64,000 nucleotides of DNA from Bosea sp. AS-1 (GTDB lineage Bacteria > Pseudomonadota > Alphaproteobacteria > Rhizobiales > Beijerinckiaceae), in assembly GCF_002220095.1 (NCBI RefSeq), contig NZ_CP022372.1, positions 1-64,000 of the forward strand. Direction: 5' to 3'. Positions 17,842 to 29,469 of this stretch are shown piece after piece. Positions within the stretch are counted from its first letter, which is position 1. The number at the start of each line of letters is the position of its first letter. A program made the translations under genes and the position numbers. The notes under the pieces were generated by a model. The model was not told the origin of the DNA and did not search any database. It was given only the letters and a program-made list of their open reading frames with translations.

Positions 17842-18591
17842 TCACGGCGTCTCCCCGGGTGTGACATGCAGCGGCGCGAGCGAAGGGGCGTCGGGCGACG
17901 GGTAGGACAGCTTCTCGAAGATGTGGAAGGTGCGCATGATGTGGCTGCGCATGGCCTGCTCGGCGCGATCCCCGTTGCGCGCCTGCAGCGCTGCGACGAT
18001 GGCCGCGTGATCCTCGTTGCTGAGGCGGAACTCCTCCGGTGAGGTCATGCGCGCCACCGAGCCGTTGAAGTAGAAGCGGCCCGAGCGCAGGATCGCGTCC
18101 CGTAGCTTCCCGTTGCGCGCGGCGGCGACGATGATGCCGTGGAATTCGCGGTTGGTCTCGACGCGAGCCTTGTCGTCAGCCGGGTCGATGGCAAGCCGGC
18201 GGGCATGCACGGCGGCAGCGGCAGCGATCTCGGCATCGGTGGCGCGTTCCGCCGCGAGCCTTGCCGCATAACCTTCCAACGCCGCCCGGACCTCGGAATT
18301 CTCCCCGGCTTCGAGCGCCGTGATCTCGCGCACCGCCCAGCCGCGCTTGCGCGGCAGGATCAGCTGCTCGACGGCGAGCCGCTGCAGCGCCTCTCGCACC
18401 GGCGTACGGCTGACGGCGAGCGCGGCCGCGATATCGGCCTCGATCAGCGGTTCGTTCGGGCGGATCTCGCCGGACAGGATCGCGCTGCGCAGCGTCTCGT
18501 AGACATCGCCCGAGCGCCGGCGCCCGGAGACGCCGCTCTCCGCTGTCGCCGCAGGAGGCTCTGAAGCCGGAAAGCTGAAGCGTTTCTGCAT
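17842..18591 (-). CDS. GntR family transcriptional regulator (FCD/FadR-type)
   Basis: A 249-residue regulator: N-terminal GntR winged helix (DVYETLRSAILSGEIRPNEP ... SRTPVREALQRLAVEQLI) and C-terminal FCD ligand-binding helical domain with the metal/acid-binding His residues in NREFHGIIV, NEDHAAIV and RSHIMRTF. It lies upstream of the liv-SDR operon on the same strand, 163 bases before livK, and is the likely substrate-responsive regulator of that import and catabolic operon (inference from position). Confidence 0.9.
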   Translation of the reverse strand: MQKRFSFPASEPPAATAESGVSGRRRSGDVYETLRSAILSGEIRPNEPLIEADIAAALAVSRTPVREALQRLAVEQLILPRKRGWAVREITALEAGENSEVRAALEGYAARLAAERATDAEIAAAAAVHARRLAIDPADDKARVETNREFHGIIVAAARNGKLRDAILRSGRFYFNGSVARMTSPEEFRLSNEDHAAIVAALQARNGDRAEQAMRSHIMRTFHIFEKLSYPSPDAPSLAPLHVTPGETP

Positions 18592-18695
18592 GCGGCTCAG
18601 TGATCCATGACCCTCGATGGTGGTCAGGATGCCGCCAATCCGCCTCGGCCGCTGTCACCATGGCAGGGGACATGTCGTCCCGCTTCGCCCTCGTC

Positions 18696-19130
18696 TCAGC
18701 GCTTGTCGAAGGTCAGCTCCAGATGGCGAAGCGCCTTGAGCAGCCGGTCGGCGTCGGGGCCGAGCGTCTCCAGGATCCTGGCCTCGAAGGCCAGCGCCCG
18801 CGGGATGATCTCGGCATAGGTCTTCCGCCCCAGCGGCGTCAGGCGTAGAATTTCCTCGCGCCGGTCGTCGGGACTTTCGTGCCGGGTGAGCCAGCGGCGC
18901 TCCTCCAGGGCGCGGACGGCGCGACTGACCTTGGTCTTATGCATCGCCGAATGCGCGCCGATCTCCTTGGCGCTCATCGTCTCGAACTGGCCGAGCGTCG
19001 CCAGCACCCGCCATTCCGGCACGGTCAGGTCGTGATGCGGGCCATAGACGGCACGGAAGGCCTGCGACACCGCGGCCGAGAGCCGGTTGAGGCGATAGGG
19101 CAGGAACTCTTCGAGGGCGAGCTTCGTCAT
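18696..19130 (-). CDS. MarR family transcriptional regulator
   Basis: A 144-residue MarR protein with the winged helix MSAKEIGAHSAMHKTKVSRA and wing ESPDDRREEILRLTPLGRKT. It is divergent from hmgA, with starts 166 bases apart. This arrangement and the near-palindrome at 19134-19146 suggest it represses homogentisate catabolism and itself, responding to a pathway intermediate. That role is inferred; MarR-type HmgR/HpaR relatives control aromatic breakdown in other bacteria. Confidence 0.88.
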   Translation of the reverse strand: MTKLALEEFLPYRLNRLSAAVSQAFRAVYGPHHDLTVPEWRVLATLGQFETMSAKEIGAHSAMHKTKVSRAVRALEERRWLTRHESPDDRREEILRLTPLGRKTYAEIIPRALAFEARILETLGPDADRLLKALRHLELTFDKR

Positions 19131-19133
19131 CGC

Positions 19134-19146
19134 TTGTTAGTTACAA
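19134..19146. promoter_or_regulatory. Candidate MarR operator
   Basis: TTGTTAGTTACAA is a 13-base imperfect palindrome (TTGT and ACAA arms) lying three bases before the marR start codon in the marR-hmgA divergent region. Position and size fit an autoregulatory MarR operator. Not confirmed by a second copy. Confidence 0.4.
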
Positions 19147-19296
19147 AATCGACGGTTACCGCTGCAACGATATCGCGGTTCCCATGCCGAAGGAACGATC
19201 CGAGGCGGTGGAGGCGGAAGGGCACCGAAAGTCACCTATCCGCATCACGGGAACAAGACCACGTCGAAGACGGCGGTTCTCTCCGGGAGAAGAATC

Positions 19297-20661
19297 ATGA
19301 ACGTCCAGAATCCTGCAGTCCAGGCGAGCGATCGCAAGCTCGAGAGCGCCATCGCCACCGGCTACATGTCCGGTTTCGGCAACGGCTTCGAGACCGAGGC
19401 ATTGCCCGGCGCCCTGCCGCTTGGGCGCAACTCGCCGCAGAAATGCGCCTACGGCCTCTATGCCGAGCAGCTCTCCGGCTCCCCCTTCACCGCGCCGCGC
19501 ACCACCAACGAGCGCTCCTGGCTCTACCGCATCCGCCCGACCGTCGTGCATTTCGGCGATTTCCAGCCCGTCGATATCGGCCTGTGGCAGACGGCCCCGG
19601 TGGCGACGCCCGACCTGCCGATCGCGCCCTATCGCTGGGACCCGATCCCGATCCCGGCCGAGTCGCTCAGCTTCGTCGAGGGCGTGCGCACCATGACCAC
19701 CTGCGGCGATGCCGGCGCGCAGGCCGGCATGGGCGCGCATCTCTACTTCATCACGCGCTCGATGAAGGACGAGTATTTCTACAATTCCGACGGCGAGATG
19801 GTGTTCGTGCCGCAGCAGGGGAGCCTGCGCGTCTGGACCGAGTTCGGCATCATCGACATCGAGCCCGGCGAGATCGCCGTCATTCCGCGCGGCGTGAAGA
19901 TCCGGGTGGAGCTGCGCGGCGGTCCGGCTCGCGGCTATCTCTGCGAGAACTACGGCGGCTCCTTCTCCCTACCGGAACGCGGGCCGATCGGCGCCAACTG
20001 CCTCGCCAATCCACGCGACTTCCTCACCCCCGTCGCGGCCTATGAGGATCGCGACGCGCCCTCGAAGATGTTCGTGAAATGGGGCGGCAAGCTCTGGGCC
20101 TGCGATCTCGGCCATTCGCCGCTCGACGTCGTCGCCTGGCACGGCAACTACGCGCCCTACAAATACGATCTGCGCAAATATTCGCCGGTCGGGCCGATCC
20201 TCTTCGACCATGCGGATCCGTCGATCTTCACCGTCCTGACCTCGCCTTCCGAGACGCCCGGCACGGCCAATATCGACTTCGTCATCTTCTCCGACCGCTG
20301 GCTGGTGGCGGAGAACACCTTCCGGCCGCCCTGGTACCACATGAACGTGATGAGCGAGTTCATGGGGCTGGTCTACGGCGTCTACGACGCCAAGACCGGC
20401 GGCGGCTTCCAGCCGGGCGGCGCCTCACTGCACAACATGATGCTGCCGCACGGGCCCGACATGGATGCCTTCGAACGCGCCTCGAACGCGGAGCTGAAGC
20501 CGCACAAGCTCGAAGGCACGCTCGCCTTCATGTTCGAGACGCGCTTTCCGCAGAAGGTCTCGCAATTCGCGGCCGAAAACCCGGCCTTCCAGAAGAGCTA
20601 TGCCGGCTACGGCAAGGCGCTGAAGAAATACTTCGACCCCAAGGTACCGGCGCCGAAGTGA
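19297..20661 (+). CDS. hmgA: Homogentisate 1,2-dioxygenase
   Basis: Opens the homogentisate ring to give maleylacetoacetate; Fe(II) cupin enzyme. The 454 residues are slightly longer than the usual 430-445. The iron ligands fall in [18 protein letters not shown] (His and Glu) and [12 protein letters not shown] (His), and the N-terminal [19 protein letters not shown] is diagnostic. ATG 19297 has GGGAGAAG upstream. First gene of hmgA-MFS-fahA-maiA, although a terminator hairpin stands between it and the MFS gene. Confidence 0.96.
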   Translation: MNVQNPAVQASDRKLESAIATGYMSGFGNGFETEALPGALPLGRNSPQKCAYGLYAEQLSGSPFTAPRTTNERSWLYRIRPTVVHFGDFQPVDIGLWQTAPVATPDLPIAPYRWDPIPIPAESLSFVEGVRTMTTCGDAGAQAGMGAHLYFITRSMKDEYFYNSDGEMVFVPQQGSLRVWTEFGIIDIEPGEIAVIPRGVKIRVELRGGPARGYLCENYGGSFSLPERGPIGANCLANPRDFLTPVAAYEDRDAPSKMFVKWGGKLWACDLGHSPLDVVAWHGNYAPYKYDLRKYSPVGPILFDHADPSIFTVLTSPSETPGTANIDFVIFSDRWLVAENTFRPPWYHMNVMSEFMGLVYGVYDAKTGGGFQPGGASLHNMMLPHGPDMDAFERASNAELKPHKLEGTLAFMFETRFPQKVSQFAAENPAFQKSYAGYGKALKKYFDPKVPAPK

Positions 20662-20722
20662 GCCCTTGGGCCGCGGCACCCGCCGCGGCCTCATCCTTCC
20701 GACAGAAAACCGGACAACGAAA

Positions 20723-20760
20723 AAACCCGAGCCGCGATCTTCGCGGCTCTCGGCTTTTTT
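20723..20760 (+). terminator. Rho-independent terminator after hmgA
   Basis: A nine-base perfect stem (GAGCCGCGA / TCGCGGCTC, 20729-20749) with a three-base loop, preceded by an A-run and followed by a six-T run at 20755-20760. It lies 62 bases after the hmgA stop and would separate or attenuate hmgA from the transporter gene downstream. Confidence 0.85.
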
Positions 20761-20808
20761 CCAAGCCAGGGCGCGCCAGCCCGACATCCAGGTGAGGAGG
20801 ACATCCCC

Positions 20809-22122
20809 GTGAGCGTGCAATCCGTTTCGACCTCGCCTGCCCATAGCAGCCAGGCCGCCCGTATCCGCCTGCTGATCGCGAGCAGCATCGGCACCATCGT
20901 CGAGTGGTATGATTTCGCGGTTTTCGCGGTCTGCGCCGCGCTGGTCTTCAACACCGCCTTCTTCCCGGCGACAGACCCGTTCGCGGGGCTCTTGGCGGCC
21001 CTGGGGGCGCAGGCCGTCGGCTTCGTCGCCCGCCCTCTCGGCGGCTGGTTCTTCGGCGCGCTCGGCGACCGCATCGGCCGCAAGCGCAGCCTCGTCGCCA
21101 GCCTGCTGCTGATGGGCATCTCGACCGTCGCCATGGGCCTGCTGCCGACCTATGCGCAGGCCGGCGTACTGGCGCCGACGCTCCTCGTGATCCTGCGCCT
21201 GCTGCAAGGCTTCGCCGTCGGCGGCGAGTCGACCGGGGCGCTGGTCATCGTCGCCGAGAGCCTGCCGGCACGGCAGCGCGGCCTGTGGACCGGCTTCCCG
21301 ATGATCGGCGGCCCGGCCGGCAACGTCCTCGCCACGGCCGTGATCGGCCTGGTCATCGGCCATTACGGACAAAGCGCCTTCGTCGAATGGAGCTGGCGCA
21401 TTCCGTTCCTCGCCTCTGCCGTCCTCATCCTGTTCGGCTTCTGGGTGCGCCGCCGCGTCGAGGAATCGCCGGCCTTCGTCGAGCTGAAGGAAAATCGGCA
21501 GGAGGTGGCCCATGCGCCGCTGCGCGAAGCGCTTTCGACCCACTCCGCCAGCATGCTGCGCGTCTTCCTAGTCAAGGCCGGCGAGAGCGCCCTGTTCTAC
21601 CTGTTCTCCACCTTCTTCATCGTGCTCGCGACCGTCTATCTCAAGGCGCCGCGCGGGGCGGCGCTGGACGCCCTGTTCTGGGGCTCGCTGGTCGAGGTCG
21701 CGGTGATCCTGCTGGCGGGTGCGGCGGCCGATCGCATCGGGCGCCGCCCCGTCACCCTGCTCGGGCTCGTCGGCGGCGTCGCGGCCGGCTTCTACCTGTT
21801 CACGCTGGGCGAAGGCGCATCGGCGGCACAACTCAAGACCGCGACCATGCTGACCCTGACCTTCCACGGCATCATCGTCGGCGGCATGTCGGCCTTCTTC
21901 ACCGAGCTGTTCCCGGCGCGCGTCCGCTATACGGCGATGTCGACCGCCTATTCCGTCGCCGCCGTGCTGGGCGGTGCCCTGGCGCCGATCATCGGCACCT
22001 GGCTTCTCGATTCCTTCCACGCGCCGCTGGCTGTCGGGGTCTATGCGACGCTGATGGTGCTGCCCGCCGTCTGGGCCATGCTGAGCGCCCGCGAAACGCG
22101 CGGCGCGGACCTGCTGAAGTGA
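20809..22122 (+). CDS. MFS transporter, metabolite:H+ symporter type
   Basis: A 437-residue, 12-helix major-facilitator protein of the MHS family (ProP/ShiA/KgtP relatives). Motifs: SSIGTIVEWYDFAVF in helix 1, GGWFFGALGDRIGRKRSL (MFS motif A) after helix 2, and a second DRIGRRP loop mid-protein. Start GTG 20809 is preceded by GTGAGGAGGACATCCCC, a good ribosome-binding site. Its position between hmgA and fahA suggests uptake of homogentisate, an aromatic acid or a dicarboxylate such as fumarate; the cargo is not determined by sequence. Confidence 0.9.
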   Translation: MSVQSVSTSPAHSSQAARIRLLIASSIGTIVEWYDFAVFAVCAALVFNTAFFPATDPFAGLLAALGAQAVGFVARPLGGWFFGALGDRIGRKRSLVASLLLMGISTVAMGLLPTYAQAGVLAPTLLVILRLLQGFAVGGESTGALVIVAESLPARQRGLWTGFPMIGGPAGNVLATAVIGLVIGHYGQSAFVEWSWRIPFLASAVLILFGFWVRRRVEESPAFVELKENRQEVAHAPLREALSTHSASMLRVFLVKAGESALFYLFSTFFIVLATVYLKAPRGAALDALFWGSLVEVAVILLAGAAADRIGRRPVTLLGLVGGVAAGFYLFTLGEGASAAQLKTATMLTLTFHGIIVGGMSAFFTELFPARVRYTAMSTAYSVAAVLGGALAPIIGTWLLDSFHAPLAVGVYATLMVLPAVWAMLSARETRGADLLK

Positions 22123-22133
22123 GTACGACAGAG

Positions 22134-23462
22134 ATGACCGATCAAGCCGCCCTCGCCAACGGCCTCGACGAGACCCATGCCCCGCGCCTGCGCTCCTGGG
22201 TGCCCGAGGCCAACGGCCATCCGGTGTTCCCGATCCAGAACCTGCCGCTGGGCGTGTTCTCGCCTCCGGGCGGGACGCCCCGGATCGGCACGGCGATCGG
22301 CGACCAGGTGCTCGACCTTGCCGGCCTGCTCGAAGCCGGGCTTCTCACCGGCGCGGCCGCAGACGCCGTCAGGGCCGCCGCGGATGGCAGCCTCAACGGG
22401 CTGCTGGCACTCGGCGCCGGTCCACGCAAGGCATTGCGGGCCCGGCTGTCGGAGCTTCTGCGCGAAGGTGCGCCGGAGCGCGACCAGCTCGCTCCGCTGC
22501 TGTCCAAGCTCGCGGATTGCACGCTGCATCTGCCGGCGCGCATCGGCGACTACACCGACTTCTATGTCGGCATCCATCATGCGACCGAGGTCGGCAAGCT
22601 GTTCCGACCCGACAACCCGCTGCTGCCGAACTACAAATACGTGCCGATCGGCTATCACGGCCGGGCCTCGTCGATCCGGCCGTCCGGCACGCCGGTCCGG
22701 CGTCCCAACGGCCAGACCAAAGCCCCGGATGCCGCAGCACCGGTCTTCGGGCCGTCGCGGCGGCTCGACTACGAGCTCGAACTCGGGATCTGGGTCGGGC
22801 CGGGCAATGAGCAGGGCGAGCCGGTTCCGATCTCCGCGGCGGGCGACCACATCGCCGGCTTCTGCCTGCTGAACGACTGGTCGGCGCGCGACGTCCAGGC
22901 CTGGGAATACCAGCCGCTCGGGCCGTTCCTGGCGAAGAATTTCGCCTCGACCATCTCGCCCTGGATCATTACGCCCGAGGCACTGGCGCCGTTCCGGATC
23001 GCGCAGCCCCCGCGTCCGGAAGGCGACCCCGCACCTCTGCCCTATCTCGCCGATGCGGAGGATCAGGCCACAGGCGCCTTCGATCTCGAGCTCGACGTCC
23101 TAATCCGGACCGAGGCGATGCGGCGCGACAACCTGCCGGCCCATCGTCTCGCCCGCTCGAACGCCCGGCACATGTACTGGACCGTCGCGCAGATGCTGGC
23201 GCATCACACCAGCAATGGCTGCAACCTCATGCCGGGCGACCTGCTCGGCTCCGGCACCATCTCCGGCCCCGACCAGGCCAGCCGCGGCAGCCTGCTGGAG
23301 AGCACGCAAGGCGGCCGCACCCCCATCCAGCTGCCCTCCGGCGAGGAACGTCGCTTCCTCGAGGATGGCGACGAGATCGTGCTGAGGGCGCAGGCCCGAC
23401 GCGACGGCTTCGCCTCGATCGGCTTCGGCGAATGCCGGGCCATCATCCAGCCCGCCCGGTGA
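22134..23462 (+). CDS. fahA: Fumarylacetoacetase
   Basis: Hydrolyses fumarylacetoacetate to fumarate and acetoacetate, the last step of the tyrosine pathway. The 442 residues show the N-terminal SH3-like domain (SWVPEANGHPVFPIQNLP) and the catalytic FAH domain with TDFYVGIHHATEVGKLFRP (catalytic His region), DYELELGIWVG and FCLLNDWSARDVQAWEY (metal Asp/Glu ligands). ATG 22134 is used; GTG 22119 overlaps the MFS stop in frame and would add five residues, so coupling to the transporter gene is possible. Confidence 0.95.
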   Translation: MTDQAALANGLDETHAPRLRSWVPEANGHPVFPIQNLPLGVFSPPGGTPRIGTAIGDQVLDLAGLLEAGLLTGAAADAVRAAADGSLNGLLALGAGPRKALRARLSELLREGAPERDQLAPLLSKLADCTLHLPARIGDYTDFYVGIHHATEVGKLFRPDNPLLPNYKYVPIGYHGRASSIRPSGTPVRRPNGQTKAPDAAAPVFGPSRRLDYELELGIWVGPGNEQGEPVPISAAGDHIAGFCLLNDWSARDVQAWEYQPLGPFLAKNFASTISPWIITPEALAPFRIAQPPRPEGDPAPLPYLADAEDQATGAFDLELDVLIRTEAMRRDNLPAHRLARSNARHMYWTVAQMLAHHTSNGCNLMPGDLLGSGTISGPDQASRGSLLESTQGGRTPIQLPSGEERRFLEDGDEIVLRAQARRDGFASIGFGECRAIIQPAR

Positions 23463-23472
23463 GGAGAAAGCG

Positions 23473-24105
23473 ATGAAGCTCTACGGCTACTGGCGCTCGA
23501 CCTCCTCCTATCGCCTGCGCATCGCGCTCGCCCTGAAGGGCATCGCGGCGGAGCAGGCCTTCGTGCATCTCGTCCGCGGCGAGCAGAAAACCGAGGCCTA
23601 TCGCGCGCTCAACCCGCAGGGCCGCGTGCCGACGCTGGTGCTCGACGACGGGACGGTGCTCACGCAATCGCCGGCCATCATCGAGTATCTGGAAGAGGTC
23701 TTTCCGAATCCGCCGCTCCTGCCCGTCGATCCGGTGGCGCGGGCAAAAGTCCGCGCGGTTGCAGCGATCATCGGCTGCGACGTGCATCCATTGCACAATG
23801 TCGGGCCGCTGAACTATCTGCGCGGACCACTCGGCCGCTCGGAGGAGGAGGTCAGCGGCTGGATCGCGACCTGGATCGGACAGGGCTTCGCCGCGATCGA
23901 GACGATGATCGGCGGGGACGGTTATTGCTTCGGGCCGACGCCCGGTCTCGCCGATGCCTATCTCGTGCCGCAGCTCTATGCGGCGCGGCGTTTCGGCGTT
24001 CCGCTCGAAGCCTATCCACGGATCCTGCGCGTCGAAAAGCTGGCCGAAGAGCACCCGGCCTTCCAGGCCGCGCACCCCGCCAAGCAGGGCGACGCGGCGG
24101 CCTGA
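23473..24105 (+). CDS. maiA: Maleylacetoacetate isomerase (zeta-class GST)
   Basis: Isomerises maleylacetoacetate to fumarylacetoacetate with glutathione as cofactor. The 210 residues carry the zeta-GST N-terminal signature STSSYRLRIALALKG (catalytic Ser pair), NPQGRVPTLVLDDGTVLTQS for glutathione binding, and CDVHPLHNVGPLNYL in the helical domain. ATG 23473 has GAGGAG upstream and is 10 bases after the fahA stop. Completes the homogentisate branch. Confidence 0.94.
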   Translation: MKLYGYWRSTSSYRLRIALALKGIAAEQAFVHLVRGEQKTEAYRALNPQGRVPTLVLDDGTVLTQSPAIIEYLEEVFPNPPLLPVDPVARAKVRAVAAIIGCDVHPLHNVGPLNYLRGPLGRSEEEVSGWIATWIGQGFAAIETMIGGDGYCFGPTPGLADAYLVPQLYAARRFGVPLEAYPRILRVEKLAEEHPAFQAAHPAKQGDAAA

Positions 24106-24186
24106 GGGCCGTCTTCCCCCGGTTTGGGGCGACTATCGCGTGTTGAAGGCTGGCCAAGCGGGTCCGGCTGCGGCACACCCACATCC

Positions 24187-26025
24187 ATGTCGCCCTCCCG
24201 CGAATCAGAAGCCCGCGCGATCCTGAAATCCGTGTGGGGCTACGACGATTTCCGCCCCGGCCAGTGGGAGGTGATCGCGGCCGCCCTCGACGGGCGCGAC
24301 GTCTTCGCGGTGATGCCGACCGGCTCCGGCAAGTCGATGTGCTACCAGCTTCCGGCGCTGGTGGCAGGCGGGCTGACGCTGGTCGTCTCGCCACTGATCG
24401 CGCTGATGCGCGATCAGGTCGGCCAGCTCGTCCGCGCCGGCGTGCCGGCCGCCTCGCTCAACTCGATGAACAGCGAGGAGGAGGCGGCACAAGCCTGGGA
24501 CAAGCTCAATTCCGGCGATCTGCGACTGCTATTCGTCTCGCCGGAGCGGCTGGCCGGCGAAAGCCTGGTCTCGCGGCTGAAGCGGATCGGCGTGAACCGG
24601 CTCGCCATCGACGAGGCGCATTGCGTCTCGCAATGGGGCCATGATTTCCGCCCGGAATATCGCCTGCTCGCCAAGACCCGCGAAGCGCTGGGCGGCGTGC
24701 CCGTCACCGCACTGACCGCCACCGCCGACCGGCAGACGCAGGCCGACATCGCGCAGCAGCTCTTCCCCGAGCCGCCCCAGATGGTGGTGCATTCCTTCGA
24801 CCGGCCTAACCTGAAGCTCGCCTTCGCGCCGAAGGAGCAGCCGCGCCGGCAGATCGACGACTTCCTGCGCCGGCATCGCGGCGGCTCCGGCATCGTCTAC
24901 TGCTCCTCGCGCAGCAAGACCGAGCGCCTTGCCGCCGGACTTCGTGAAAAAGGCTGGAACGCCCTGCCCTACCATGCCGGGCTCGAACAGGCGGAGCGCA
25001 ACCGCAACCAGGACATCTTCCTGCAGGAGGACGAGGTCGTGGTCTGCGCTACCATCGCCTTCGGCATGGGCATCAACAAGCCGGATGTGCGCTTCGTCGT
25101 CCATGCCGACATGCCGGGCTCGGTCGAGAGTTATTACCAGGAGATCGGCCGCGCCGGACGCGATGGTTTGCCGGCCGACACGCTGACCCTCTACGGCATC
25201 GACGACATGGCGCTCAGGCGCCGCCAGATCGACGAGAAGCTGGTCGACGACGAGCGCAAGCGCATCGAGCACAAGCGCCTCAACGCGATGATCGACCTGT
25301 GCGAGAACGCGCTGTGCCGGCGTAGCGCGCTGCTCGCCTATTTCGGCGAGGAGACGCCGCCCTGCCGGCATGGACAGGTGCCGTTCCGCTGCGATCTCTG
25401 CGGCGCGGAGGCGCCCACGCTCCATGACGCGACGCTGGAGGCACGCAAGCTGCTCTCGGCCGTGATCCGCTCGGGCGAGCGCTTCGGCGCCGGCCACCTT
25501 GCCGATATCCTGACAGGCACGACGACCGAGGCAATCCGCCGCCAGAACCATGACGGGCTCAAGACCTTCGGCGTCGGCTCCGACAAGCCGAAAGCGGCGT
25601 GGATGGGCCTTGCGCGAAAACTCTTCGCCGCCGGGGCACTGGCCGAAGCGAGCAGCGAGTTCGGCGGCTTCAGGATGACGCCAAAAGGCGAGGACATCCT
25701 GTTCGGGCGCGAAAACATCGCGCTCCGGGCCGATCCCTTCGCCGAGCGCCGTGCGCGCCGCCCGGAGCGCGACGCCGCGCGTGCCGACGGACTCGACGAG
25801 GGCACGGCGGCGCTGTTCGAGCATCTGCGCAAGCTCAGGCTGGAGCTTGCCCGCGCCGAGGGCGTGGCGGCCTATATCATCTTCACCGACCGCACCCTGA
25901 TCGCCATGGCGCGCGAGCGGCCGCTCGGACTTGAGGAGATGCGCGCCATCGAGGGCGTCGGCGAGCGCAAGCTCGCCCAATATGGCGAGACCTTCATCGA
26001 GGCGATCGCGGGCTTCCGGGGGTGA
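24187..26025 (+). CDS. recQ: ATP-dependent DNA helicase RecQ
   Basis: 3'-5' DNA helicase for recombination and fork repair. The 612 residues contain helicase motif I MPTGSGKSMCYQLPAL, motif II IDEAHCVSQWGHDFRPEY, motif VI QEIGRAGRDG, then the RQC zinc-binding cysteines (CENALCRR ... PPCRHGQVPFRCDLC), a winged helix, and a C-terminal HRDC domain (about 535-612). ATG 24187 is chosen from the family start; an in-frame upstream ATG at 24124 lacks support. Confidence 0.95.
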   Translation: MSPSRESEARAILKSVWGYDDFRPGQWEVIAAALDGRDVFAVMPTGSGKSMCYQLPALVAGGLTLVVSPLIALMRDQVGQLVRAGVPAASLNSMNSEEEAAQAWDKLNSGDLRLLFVSPERLAGESLVSRLKRIGVNRLAIDEAHCVSQWGHDFRPEYRLLAKTREALGGVPVTALTATADRQTQADIAQQLFPEPPQMVVHSFDRPNLKLAFAPKEQPRRQIDDFLRRHRGGSGIVYCSSRSKTERLAAGLREKGWNALPYHAGLEQAERNRNQDIFLQEDEVVVCATIAFGMGINKPDVRFVVHADMPGSVESYYQEIGRAGRDGLPADTLTLYGIDDMALRRRQIDEKLVDDERKRIEHKRLNAMIDLCENALCRRSALLAYFGEETPPCRHGQVPFRCDLCGAEAPTLHDATLEARKLLSAVIRSGERFGAGHLADILTGTTTEAIRRQNHDGLKTFGVGSDKPKAAWMGLARKLFAAGALAEASSEFGGFRMTPKGEDILFGRENIALRADPFAERRARRPERDAARADGLDEGTAALFEHLRKLRLELARAEGVAAYIIFTDRTLIAMARERPLGLEEMRAIEGVGERKLAQYGETFIEAIAGFRG

Positions 26026-26035
26026 AAGCCGTCAT

Positions 26036-26061
26036 CACGCGCACACACGCGTAGGCGCGTG
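26036..26061. terminator. Inverted repeat between recQ and gyrB
   Basis: CACGCGC and GCGCGTG arms around a 12-base loop, just after the recQ stop. On the plus strand it is followed by an A-run, not T, so termination of recQ by this hairpin is uncertain. Confidence 0.3.
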
Positions 26062-26062
26062 A

Positions 26063-28582
<2,520 letters not shown>

Positions 28583-29148
28583 TCGACGGTCAAACTGTAT
28601 GTAGGGGCACCCTAAAGCCTGACTCTCTGGCCGGGTAGTCAGACTCAAATGACGTAGAACTTCGACTCGATGCTGCGTTTGAGGCGAGCGTGCGGGCGGG
28701 CGAATGCGCGACAAGCTTTGGCTGGTCTGGGTATCGCCTCGTCCGGCACTTCGATGCCCGAGCGCCGACTTGTGGCATGGGGCTCGCGAGAGTAGTGCTG
28801 CCGGCAATACCGGCAGCGTCAACCAAACAATCGACGCGGTAGCGCCGACATAACGCGCAGATCTCACTGTCAGCACGATCGGCGACGTGCTGTGACTGAC
28901 ATATAACCCCGGTAGTGCCGGCTCGAAGCAAGCTGATTGGTGGAATTAGAATTGGCTGATCGGTCGCCAAAATCGCCGGAAGAGACGAAACCGAACTTGA
29001 GAGGGTCGGCTTCGGTTGCGCTCACGCAGGAAGGTGAACGCAGCCAGGCTGAACTCGCCGACGCCAGCAAACAGAGAGTGCGCGAACTACGAGCGCTGAT
29101 GCGCGAACAGAAGCGCGTCAAGAAGGCGCTGTGAAAGGCTCGGTGTAG
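28583..29148. other. Gene-poor accessory DNA after gyrB
   Basis: About 565 bases with no gene I can support. Short open frames exist on both strands, including a 65-codon plus-strand frame at 28937-29134 ending in a charged coiled-coil-like stretch (RVRELRALMREQKRVKKAL), but none matches a known family. A weak hairpin (CTGACT / AGTCAG near 28619-28645) may end gyrB transcription. This is where the toxin partner of the Phd antitoxin would be expected, and none is present. Confidence 0.5.
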
Positions 29149-29409
29149 TCATCCTTGGTTCGATCGCGGCAAATTTGATGCGAGGTCCCAACTGCCGCGC
29201 TCACTCTCCGGCAGCGGGTCTTGGAAGCGCTCGGCGATGGCGATCTTCCCCTTGAGCGAGCCAAAGCGTCGCTTGCCCTGTGCCGCGATAGGCTCCAGAC
29301 GCACCACGGGCGTTTTTCGGAGAGTGATGACCACGTCCTCTCCAGCCAGCGCTTTCGCGATCAGTTGGGACAGTTGGATTTTCGCTTCCTGGACTGAGAA
29401 CTGAGGCAT
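29149..29409 (-). CDS. Orphan Phd/YefM-type antitoxin, 5' end disrupted by IS3
   Basis: An 86-residue antitoxin of the prevent-host-death family: QEAKIQLSQLIAKALAGEDV followed by VVRLEPIA and the Phd tail RFGSLKGKIAIAERFQDPLP. Phd proteins bind their own promoter and neutralise a VapC/Doc-type toxin. No toxin gene lies downstream. An IS3-family element sits four bases before the present ATG and separates the gene from its promoter. Before insertion the frame probably began at an ATG now at 30651 on the far side, with AAAGGA upstream. Probably poorly expressed or read from the IS. Confidence 0.8.
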   Translation of the reverse strand: MPQFSVQEAKIQLSQLIAKALAGEDVVITLRKTPVVRLEPIAAQGKRRFGSLKGKIAIAERFQDPLPESERGSWDLASNLPRSNQG

Positions 29410-29413
29410 GGCC
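29410..29413. repeat. Target-site duplication (left) of the IS3 element
   Basis: GGCC immediately before the element's terminal TGCTGCCGG; the same four bases follow its other end at 30643-30646. Because GGCC is palindromic it also extends the apparent inverted repeat. Four bases fits the 3-4 base duplications of IS3-family elements. Confidence 0.75.
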
Positions 29414-29469
29414 TGCTGCCGGTTTCGTGGACACCGAGATTAGGTGTTTCATGAAACCGGAGGTGGCGT

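Noticed and set aside
24529..25980. 483-codon minus-strand open frame
   Set aside because: Antisense to recQ, which has all helicase motifs.
28937..29134. 65-codon charged frame near the Phd gene as a possible toxin
   Set aside because: Opposite strand and no VapC/Doc/RelE motif.
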